Shown here: positions 1 to 4,872 of the stretch, piece by piece
How positions within the stretch are numbered: position 1 is the stretch's first letter
Layout of the letters: every line of letters starts with the position of its first letter
Origin: CAYPZU01 sp964415395
Lineage (GTDB): Bacteria; Chlamydiota; Chlamydiia; Chlamydiales; SM23-39
Direction: 5' to 3'
Length of the DNA stretch: 6,922 nt
Assembly (NCBI GenBank): GCA_964415395.1
Contig: CAYPZU010000090.1
Location: 1 to 6,922 of the forward strand
Translations under genes and position numbers: made by a program
Notes under the pieces: model-generated
What the model saw: only the letters and a program-made list of their open reading frames with translations
The model's database searches: none
What the model was told of the DNA's origin: nothing

Positions 1-46
1 TATTCCTGAAATAGACACGAAACACCTCGTTTTTTTATTCGATATA

Positions 47-61
47 TTTTACATTTATTTA
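47..61 (+). repeat. 15-base direct repeat, copy 1 (TTTTACATTTATTTA)
   Basis: It is identical to bases 109-123. The copies start 62 bases apart, close to six turns of the DNA helix, so they could lie on the same face. The low-complexity composition makes chance similarity possible. Confidence 0.6.
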
Positions 62-108
62 ATATTCGCTTTGTAAGTTTTACTGTTGTTTTATGTTAAT
101 TTGGTTTT

Positions 109-123
109 TTTTACATTTATTTA
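109..123 (+). repeat. 15-base direct repeat, copy 2 (TTTTACATTTATTTA)
   Basis: It is identical to bases 47-61. This copy continues into TTTGACA, so it abuts the TTGACA hexamer at 125-130 and includes TTATTTATT at 117-125. Confidence 0.6.
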
Positions 124-200
124 TTTGACAAAGAGGGGGCTGAAAACGGACATTTAGCGCGAGGAGCTCCCGCGACCCAAGCCGGTTTTTCAATCATGAA

Positions 201-209
201 TGGTATAAT
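201..209 (+). promoter_or_regulatory. Extended -10 promoter TGGTATAAT
   Basis: A perfect TATAAT at 204-209 is preceded by TG one base upstream, the extended -10 arrangement that can work without a good -35. No -35 match is found at 16-18 bases. A start near 216 is predicted, feeding the candidate small RNA. Confidence 0.5.
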
Positions 210-215
210 CGTAAG

Positions 216-393
216 ATCTTAACTCAGAGGGACTTTTGGAAGCAATAATTGAGAGCCTCCAGCTGGAAGCATTGTTGCCCTGAAGCCGGAACCCTGGTCG
301 AAAGGGAATTTGTCTGCTTTGCCCGGTTTCGTGGATTCCTTGGGGACTTGAAACCCGACAGGGGAGGGGGATAGAAATCCCCAGCCGCTTTTT
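216..393 (+). ncRNA. Candidate structured small RNA of about 180 bases, unidentified
   Basis: An extended -10 promoter at 201-209 lies just upstream and a hairpin with T-run closes the segment. Between them are two strong stems. One is 242-249 with 271-278 (gcaataat/attgttgc, one G-U), capped by an inner stem 255-260/265-270 with one mismatch and an AGCT loop. The other is 282-289 with 323-330 (gaagccgg/ccggtttc, one G-U), enclosing ccct/aggg at 292-295/303-306. No open reading frame of note is present. I do not recognise it as tRNA, tmRNA, SRP RNA, RNase P RNA or 6S RNA. The length would suit 6S RNA, but no long closing stem was found. It is transcribed toward the end of the minus-strand zinc-finger gene. 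Confidence 0.4.
367..393 (+). terminator. Rho-independent-like terminator at the end of the candidate RNA
   Basis: A six-base-pair stem, ggggat (367-372) with atcccc (377-382), closes an AGAA loop and is followed after six bases by TTTTT at 389-393. The T-run is on the plus strand only, so it serves plus-strand transcription. The spacer between stem and T-run is longer than ideal. Confidence 0.4.
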
Positions 394-411
394 CTCTCGC
401 CAAGTAACTTA

Positions 412-927
412 CTACGAGTCAGCTAAGACATGCCAGCTGACATGTATTCTTCTCCCGGCGGTCCTCTCGATCCTTCGCATGAGATCTCCTGGGTGGCCGT
501 ATCCGCATTCAGCTTTTTTTGGGCACTTGTCCCGGTATTTGCAAGGCTTGGTTTTGTAGCTGGGATTAAGGTGGATATTGTTGGCGTAGAGTTCGGCCAG
601 CGATCCGGCGTGCGGGCAGAATCGTCCATTTAGNNNNNNNNNNTCTGGATTTTTGACGCTCGGACAAAGAGTGTTCCGAAACGGACCGTTTTTTAAAAAG
701 TAGAGGTTAACGAGCAGGGCGCGATCCATGGCCCGCTCGAACTCTTTCGGATAGCGGACCGCTTGATGAATTTGGTTTTGGAGGGAAAAAGCTCTCATCG
801 GCTTCCGATGAAGGGGGCGCGGACAGAGAACCCGGTTTCCTGATCCGGCAAGAACAATATACCTGGGCGGGCCGAGTTCCTCAGGCGGAGGCGAAAAATG
901 GACGGATTCGAGGAAGAGAGAATTCAT
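412..927 (-). CDS. CCCH zinc-finger protein, tristetraprolin/TIS11-like (contains a 10-N gap)
   Basis: The C-terminal half carries an intact CCCH finger: C129-x5-C135-x5-C141-x3-H145, preceded by Y124-K-T-K-P, the lead-in seen in tristetraprolin/TIS11 and plant tandem CCCH proteins. Upstream, C104-PHAGSLAEL and N117-x2-N120 match the end of TTP finger 1 and its linker (C-QFAHGLGEL), so C88 to about H106 is probably a first finger. Its zinc-binding His is displaced (G108, with H106 two residues earlier), and its second Cys would fall in unsequenced residues 95-98. Residues 1-87 are unrecognised. In eukaryotes this fold binds single-stranded AU-rich RNA; an RNA-binding role here, in the bacterium or exported into a host, is inference. 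The start is set by the ATGA overlap with the upstream gene. It is the last gene of the cluster. Confidence 0.75.
   Translation of the reverse strand: MNSLFLESVHFSPPPEELGPPRYIVLAGSGNRVLCPRPLHRKPMRAFSLQNQIHQAVRYPKEFERAMDRALLVNLYFLKNGPFRNTLCPSVKNPXXXXLNGRFCPHAGSLAELYANNIHLNPSYKTKPCKYRDKCPKKAECGYGHPGDLMRRIERTAGRRIHVSWHVLADS
634..643. other. Assembly gap of 10 Ns inside the zinc-finger gene
   Basis: Ten undetermined bases cover codons 95-98 of the zinc-finger gene. Codon 95 reads GAN, so it is Asp or Glu, and the next three codons are unknown. The reading frame and the tandem-finger alignment stay in register on both sides, which suggests that the gap length is right modulo three, unless it is an arbitrary placeholder. 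Confidence 0.95.
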
Positions 928-1319
928 GTCCCGCCGGATTCGACGAGCGATTTCAGGCTGTAGCTCAAATAGCGGGTTTCGTCTGCTACGGCGAACTGAA
1001 GGTCGGAATTCTCAAGGCTTGCCGCCGTCCGGAAGGAAAGCTGGATAGTGCGGTTTCCGCAGCGGATAAAAACTCCCTTTTCAATGAAATCGTGCGGCCT
1101 CGCAAACGCATCCGTAATTCGAGAGACGGCATCCGGCAATGCTTTAGATCTACTCTCGGTTCCCTCATTATAGAGAGCGATGCGTACCAGCGCCTTAGCG
1201 ACTGCTTCGATCTCTTCAGCCGTGATGGAGGCGATCCGGTTTGCAACCTCATCTATTGAAAAGGGTTGCTGATAAAGGTTCGAAGAAGGGGAGGGGGGGC
1301 CGAAATGGATGCTTGCCAT
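924..1319 (-). CDS. Unknown 131-residue protein, short member of the tandem paralog pair
   Basis: Three blocks align with the preceding 212-residue protein: residues 20-53, 61-90 and 92-128. Shared landmarks are S-[IL]-[TS]-A-E-[ED]-I at 31-37, AF-x2-P-x2-F-[IV]-E-K-G at 71-82, and DL-x-F-x-V-x-D at 106-113. Compared with the long copy it lacks most of two inserts, so it looks like a duplicated and compacted version, or the long copy has gained material. The N-terminus (MASIHFGPPSPSS) is proline/serine-rich and unrelated to that of the paralog. The Shine-Dalgarno is weak (AGG in ACAGGCTTTAACC). Its TGA stop overlaps the ATG of the zinc-finger gene as ATGA, which predicts translational coupling. 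Function is unknown. Confidence 0.75.
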   Translation of the reverse strand: MASIHFGPPSPSSNLYQQPFSIDEVANRIASITAEEIEAVAKALVRIALYNEGTESRSKALPDAVSRITDAFARPHDFIEKGVFIRCGNRTIQLSFRTAASLENSDLQFAVADETRYLSYSLKSLVESGGT

Positions 1320-1338
1320 GGTTAAAGCCTGTCGATGA

Positions 1339-1356
1339 GCCGGGGAAAGCCCCGGC
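1339..1356 (-). promoter_or_regulatory. GC-rich hairpin between the two paralogs
   Basis: A perfect 7-base-pair stem (gccgggg with ccccggc) closes a four-base loop between the stop of the 212-residue gene and the start of the 131-residue gene. On the minus strand it is not followed by a T-run, so it is not a standard rho-independent terminator. It ends 19 bases before the downstream ATG and could protect mRNA ends or lower downstream expression; this role is inferred. Confidence 0.45.
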
Positions 1357-1361
1357 GGATT

Positions 1362-2000
1362 TTATTGAACTGCTGCTTCCCTGAACGATTCCAGAGTATA
1401 GCCTCTGTGGCCTCTGGCATCTGTCACATCAAAATAGAGATCTCTCCGTTTCGCCGAGATCTCGGTGTTGAGTTTCAGCGAAATTCCGTAGCCCACGCAC
1501 TCCATTCGGAAAAGATCGGTCATCCCCTTGAGAAGGCGCTGGCTTCCTGCGTCTAGAGTGCGGAGAAAAGGGCCCGGACTCTGTTTTTTCATTTGGCTGA
1601 CGATCGCTTTGTCATCTCTTCCGATGAAGGTCAAATAGATCCCTTTTTCAACAAACGTTCCTGGCGTTGAAAAAGCCTCTGCGAGCTGTTTTTCAAGAAT
1701 GGGAAGGCCAAGAAGGGCAAATTGATTACGCGCTTCGGTTTCCCGGTGGGGCTCGGTAACGACTTCTTGCCCGATCATGTCGCCTTTTTGGTCGCAGAGA
1801 ACCCTTCCAGTAAGACGGGTTCTGGGCGCGTCGATCCCCATGAGGTCCATCGCTTGAGCAAGCAGGGTTTGTCCGATCGCTCCGATATCTTCTGCACTTA
1901 GGGAAGAAACCGCGCTTTCCATCTCTTCCCGGGTCATTGCAATGGGTTCAGCGGTTTCAAATACGGGACTTGAAGAGCGTTGCACAGCTGGCGCTGCCAT
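1362..2000 (-). CDS. Unknown 212-residue protein, long member of a tandem paralog pair
   Basis: No known domain is recognised. Residues 1-20 look flexible. The protein then aligns with the 131-residue product downstream in three blocks: a helical block 22-55 (SSLSAEDIGAIGQTL here, ASITAEEIEAVAKAL there), a central block 99-128 (AFSTPGTFVEKG against AFARPHDFIEKG), and a C-terminal block 173-209 (both with DL-x-F-x-V-x-D and Y-x-L-x-S). Residues about 56-98 and 129-172 are inserts relative to the shorter copy. No signal peptide or membrane segment is present, so the product is soluble. The start is fixed by AGGAG six bases upstream. It lies 9 bases after the 105-residue gene and 42 bases before its paralog, with a hairpin in that gap. 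Function is unknown. Confidence 0.8.
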   Translation of the reverse strand: MAAPAVQRSSSPVFETAEPIAMTREEMESAVSSLSAEDIGAIGQTLLAQAMDLMGIDAPRTRLTGRVLCDQKGDMIGQEVVTEPHRETEARNQFALLGLPILEKQLAEAFSTPGTFVEKGIYLTFIGRDDKAIVSQMKKQSPGPFLRTLDAGSQRLLKGMTDLFRMECVGYGISLKLNTEISAKRRDLYFDVTDARGHRGYTLESFREAAVQ

Positions 2001-2006
2001 ATAAAA

Positions 2007-2012
2007 CTCCTA
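2007..2012 (-). promoter_or_regulatory. Ribosome-binding site TAGGAG overlapping the upstream stop codon
   Basis: On the minus strand the TAG stop of the 105-residue gene is the first half of TAGGAG, whose AGGAG core lies six bases before the ATG at 2000. Terminating ribosomes would sit on the initiation site of the next gene, favouring coupled translation. Confidence 0.65.
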
Positions 2013-2327
2013 TTCTTCTTTCTTGCGGTCGCCATCAGCAGGCGGCTGGCCAGTAACTGAAAATGGCCGAGCGTCTCCCCTTGCATCGACAACCATGATC
2101 GTTTTTGAAGGAGCCTCTTCCTTTGAGAGGCGCTTGATGCACCTTTCCATGCAAGCCGAATGGCGTACAGTTTGATACAGGCTGCCGAGGCATGCGCCAA
2201 CGAAAACCACCGTTTTTTTTGTCGTCTCGGAGGTGGCGGCTGTTTTGATCAAGCTTCCGGCTGCGCAGAAGAAACGGACTGCAGCGTCAGTAGCTGCCGG
2301 ACATGGGTTTTTCGGAATTTGAACCAT
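2010..2327 (-). CDS. Small 105-residue protein of unknown function, first of the four-gene cluster
   Basis: I do not recognise this protein. It has two modestly hydrophobic stretches (about residues 14-31 and 38-52), five cysteines (9, 21, 46, 59, 63) with no recognisable metal-binding spacing, and a charged, probably disordered C-terminus ending in RKKEE. The hydrophobic stretches are short and could be weak membrane helices or the core of a small helical protein. The start is well supported by AGGAG (2338-2334) six bases before the ATG. Its TAG stop forms part of the TAGGAG ribosome-binding site of the next gene, so the two are almost certainly co-transcribed. Confidence 0.65.
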   Translation of the reverse strand: MVQIPKNPCPAATDAAVRFFCAAGSLIKTAATSETTKKTVVFVGACLGSLYQTVRHSACMERCIKRLSKEEAPSKTIMVVDARGDARPFSVTGQPPADGDRKKEE

Positions 2328-2394
2328 AAAAGACTCCTGGTTTTGAAAGGGCCAGAATCCTAGACGATTGGGATTTTTTAAGAAAATGAAATCT

Positions 2395-3060
2395 TTACTT
2401 TTCGGCGCGATTCATCCGGTGGAGAATCCAGAGAACTGCAACGGAGGCAGCCGTTCCGAAAAAACACCAGACGGAAGTGAACGCATAATCGTAAAAAGAC
2501 ATGGCGATCAGATAGGAGGCTACGACGATCCCTGTTAAGATCCAGCGGCCGGGGAGGGTCGAGATAAAGGCGGGGCCGATCATGATCAGAGCGAGAAGGG
2601 GTCCTTTCATTCGATCGAGAAGGGGATAGGCTTCAAAGGTGGAAAAGGTGTATTGGATGCTGCGCTGGACGATTTGGCTTTCCGGCGGACGAGGAGCCAT
2701 GATTTCGAGCGCCAGAATTCCTGCGGCAACAGCGCAAACGCCGTAAAAAATCGACTTCAGGATTTTTTTCCGCTTGGGATCCGTTTCCGCGCACATATAG
2801 ATAAAGGGGACGATGAGAGTCCAATAAAAGTGGGAGATGAAGAGGAAGAAATAGGATCCGAAGGGAACCAAAAAAGAAGGATAAAAGTTTCTCTCCAGAG
2901 CCAGCCAGGTGAAGCCTTCGGAAAGCTGCATCAGCATAAATACAAAAGGGATGAATACGAGCGGGATCTGCCCTTTTCTCCTGACCTGCTTGGCGGCGGC
3001 AAAACTTAAGCCTGCCAACAGCGCCGCGCTCGTGAAACTCGATTCCGCAGAAAAACACAT
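2395..3060 (-). CDS. Multi-pass membrane protein of the MCFSA type (DUF6629-like)
   Basis: The 221-residue protein has about seven hydrophobic segments, near residues 8-23, 32-54, 62-90, 100-121, 154-169, 172-190 and 194-213. It starts M-C-F-S-A-E-S-S-F, and the second segment contains Q45-L-S-E48-G-F-T-W52. That combination is the signature of a small membrane-protein family of unknown function which I believe is named DUF6629. The conserved MCFSA start fixes the initiation codon although the Shine-Dalgarno is weak (GGAAGA about ten bases upstream). Positively charged stretches at 25-29 and 96-102 are probable cytoplasmic loops. Polar residues buried in the membrane (Q45, E48) are conserved in the family and likely functional. 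No role can be assigned. It may be the first gene of the transcription unit that continues into the four small genes downstream, 67 bases away. Confidence 0.85.
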   Translation of the reverse strand: MCFSAESSFTSAALLAGLSFAAAKQVRRKGQIPLVFIPFVFMLMQLSEGFTWLALERNFYPSFLVPFGSYFFLFISHFYWTLIVPFIYMCAETDPKRKKILKSIFYGVCAVAAGILALEIMAPRPPESQIVQRSIQYTFSTFEAYPLLDRMKGPLLALIMIGPAFISTLPGRWILTGIVVASYLIAMSFYDYAFTSVWCFFGTAASVAVLWILHRMNRAEK

Positions 3061-3205
3061 ATTATCTGGATCTTCCGAAATTTCGCATTTCTAGGAAAGT
3101 CAAAGTTGCTGCCATTTCCGCTAGAGGGCTGGAATCAAGAGGCTTTCAGGACCCATTTACCTCCGTTTTGAACGTCTGATAATACATGTTATGTTAGGTT
3201 CCGCT
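3061..3205 (-). promoter_or_regulatory. Intergenic region with possible weak promoter and 11-codon leader ORF ahead of the MCFSA membrane gene
   Basis: On the minus strand a TATTAT hexamer (3184-3179) resembles a -10 box but lacks a matching -35. Below it, GGAGGTAA directly precedes an ATG at 3156 that opens an 11-codon frame (MGPESLLIPAL) ending with TAG at 3123-3121. The spacing from GGAGG to ATG is only three bases, which is short. No convincing terminator for the 533-residue gene is visible, so read-through into the membrane gene is possible. This is a weak call based on short motifs only. Confidence 0.2.
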
Positions 3206-4807
3206 CTAGTCCGCAGGCGGTTGGGCCTGAGGTGCATCCCAATGGTCGGGCCACATGTGATTCCGTCTTAGAATCCGCTCCCATCCCTCGATTCGGATTC
3301 CGCCCTCCATCCTTTCATTGCGGGCCAGATTAGGGCCTTGCGGTTTCTGGACTAATCTATGCTCGCGGAGGTCGTAAACGTTAACCATTTGCTTGAGCGG
3401 CTGGCCCGCCTGAGCCAGATAGCGCTCGAAATCGGCAGGCTGGAAATGGTCGCGGTGGAAGGAGTGGAGGAGAGCATTGATCTGAATCCTTCTGGCCTCG
3501 TCGATCGGCTGCCCTTCGAGATCTTGGGCAAAGGGTAGCTGGGCTGGTTCAATCCCGTCGGCCCCATAGGTGTCGATCCAGTGCTTAGCTTCCCTATAGT
3601 CGAGGTTCTCCGCCCGGGCGAAGACCGCGATCTGGTGATTTTTCGCCACCCGGTAATGCTCCAGAGTTCTGTGATCGTTATTATGCCTGATGCCAATATC
3701 AGGCGTAAAATCAGGGACTGCGAGATAGCGCTCCATTAACCGCTGCATGGAACTGACTCGTGCGTCAAAGCAATGTTCGTTGTATCCCTGGCCGCCGAAG
3801 GCGTTTTGGAAAAACTGAGGAACCTCCCGCATAAACCGGGCTGTGGAATAAGCGATCCACGGCGCGTTGATTCCGTGGTGGATTTTATCCCGGATGTCCA
3901 TCGGCGGCCGCGGATCGTTCCAGACAAAATTCGCCGGACGAGTCGGATAAGTGAACATTTTGCTGAGCGCTCTGCCATACTTATAGGCTGGGTTCGTTTC
4001 GAAGGTTGCGCCCCCATTGTCGATCATCCGGAGCCAGATTCGGTTTTCTTCCCGGGTCAATTCCTGGAACCCGATCAGCGAGTAGATCGTGTAAACGAAT
4101 TTCGATACGGTGTTATAGTATTCCCTCCCGTCGCGCCCGCTGAAATAGGCTGCGACGGCGTAGGTTCTGTAGTTGCCCGACTCGGCTGCGCCGCCATAAT
4201 TTGCTTTATCTCCGAGAAACGTCTGAAAGATTTCAAAATAGGGATGGTTGGGATCGATCCGGATCTCTCTTGCCTGCGCTGCGTCGATCGACCATTGGAC
4301 AATCGCCGGCTGATTTGCGGGAAATTCATTGTAGAGCGCGATGAAATCCCGCGCGCTGAGCTGGCTCAGCGAGTCGATGCCGGGCGCAATGAAGGCTTCT
4401 CCGCGCAAGTACCTTTGGCAGCGGCCCAGCGCGGCATCGTGCCCGGGCAAGCGAGGAAGGTCTGGAGCTGGCGGCATGGGAGGGACTTCAATCGCCTGGA
4501 CTGCCCCTCCAGCCGGAGCGGCTTCAGCATCAGGCGGCGGGGCCTGAGCGTGGATAGGAATGACGGGGATTGGCTCGGGATTTCCATCATCGTCGATTTC
4601 CAGCTGGGGCGGAAGGTTGTTGCCTCCGATAGGCGCAATCTGGCGCGGAGGTCGCAGGCAGCAAAATAGAGCGAGGAATGCGCGGGCCAGAGCCTGAAAG
4701 ATCGGGATGACGACATGGCGGATGATCTGCGTAAGACGGTCGCAGCATTGCACAAACAGCGGGCGGTGGTGTTCAAAGTGAAGGACGGGTTCCCTGATCG
4801 CAGCCAT
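3206..4807 (-). CDS. Unrecognised 533-residue protein with N-terminal hydrophobic anchor and proline-rich linker
   Basis: I do not recognise the family. Residues 1-28 are polar and His-rich. Residues 29-50 form one hydrophobic helix ending in Cys49-Cys50, followed by LRPPR; a second Cys pair is at 21-22. Residues 53-122 are a proline/alanine-rich, acidic, probably disordered linker. Residues 125-490 are a folded, aromatic-rich domain with many Tyr, Phe and Trp, and the tail (525-533) is again Pro/Gln/Ala-rich. Within the domain, N343-E-H-C346-F-D348-A-R-V is a C-x-D motif followed by an amphipathic helix, which recalls the C-E-D-R-V active site of IpaH/SspH-type NEL ubiquitin ligases. No other NEL landmark was convincing, so this is only a hint. 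The start is supported by GAGG five bases before the ATG. The layout (anchor, linker, domain) would suit a membrane-bound or secreted host-interaction protein, which is inference. The flanking gaps are 65 bases upstream and 145 bases downstream. Confidence 0.85.
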   Translation of the reverse strand: MAAIREPVLHFEHHRPLFVQCCDRLTQIIRHVVIPIFQALARAFLALFCCLRPPRQIAPIGGNNLPPQLEIDDDGNPEPIPVIPIHAQAPPPDAEAAPAGGAVQAIEVPPMPPAPDLPRLPGHDAALGRCQRYLRGEAFIAPGIDSLSQLSARDFIALYNEFPANQPAIVQWSIDAAQAREIRIDPNHPYFEIFQTFLGDKANYGGAAESGNYRTYAVAAYFSGRDGREYYNTVSKFVYTIYSLIGFQELTREENRIWLRMIDNGGATFETNPAYKYGRALSKMFTYPTRPANFVWNDPRPPMDIRDKIHHGINAPWIAYSTARFMREVPQFFQNAFGGQGYNEHCFDARVSSMQRLMERYLAVPDFTPDIGIRHNNDHRTLEHYRVAKNHQIAVFARAENLDYREAKHWIDTYGADGIEPAQLPFAQDLEGQPIDEARRIQINALLHSFHRDHFQPADFERYLAQAGQPLKQMVNVYDLREHRLVQKPQGPNLARNERMEGGIRIEGWERILRRNHMWPDHWDAPQAQPPAD

Positions 4808-4872
4808 AAAAGCCTCAATAGTTTTAAGGCGCGCGATTCTGTCCTTTCAGATCTTTTTTTTCACTAAAAATT

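Larger units (their letters stand above)
1..200. other. Gene-free stretch, AT-rich in its first 130 bases
   Basis: No protein-coding frame is supported. Bases 1-130 are far richer in A+T than the rest of the window, with runs of T and a 15-base direct repeat. A TTGACA hexamer occurs at 125-130 but has no good -10 at normal spacing. At about 159-174 a near-palindrome centred on GGAGCTCC (CGCG on either side, one bulged A) could form a small hairpin. The AT-rich part could be an upstream promoter element or protein-binding region for the candidate RNA. Confidence 0.5.

Noticed and set aside
125..153. TTGACA as the -35 of a sigma-70 promoter
   Set aside because: No acceptable -10 lies 16-18 bases downstream (the bases there read GGACAT or similar), and the TATAAT at 204-209 is too far away to pair with it.
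216..393. tRNA, tmRNA, SRP RNA, RNase P RNA or 6S RNA identity for the candidate RNA
   Set aside because: No T-arm GTTCGA-type sequence, tmRNA tag or SRP GGAAG tetraloop helix was found, and the long closing stem with central bubble needed for 6S RNA was not seen.
430..633. 67-codon plus-strand frame over the zinc-finger gene
   Set aside because: It is the reverse of the CCCH region, has no motif or ribosome-binding site, and the Cys/His spacing on the minus strand is decisive.
2010..2327. Metal-binding role for the five cysteines of the 105-residue protein
   Set aside because: Spacings (9, 21, 46, 59, 63) match no common zinc or iron-sulfur motif.
3773..4669. 298-codon open frame on the plus strand opposite the 533-residue gene
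   Set aside because: It has no ribosome-binding site and no recognisable domain, its composition is rich in Arg, Val and Asp as expected of an antisense shadow, and it lies fully inside a well-supported minus-strand gene.
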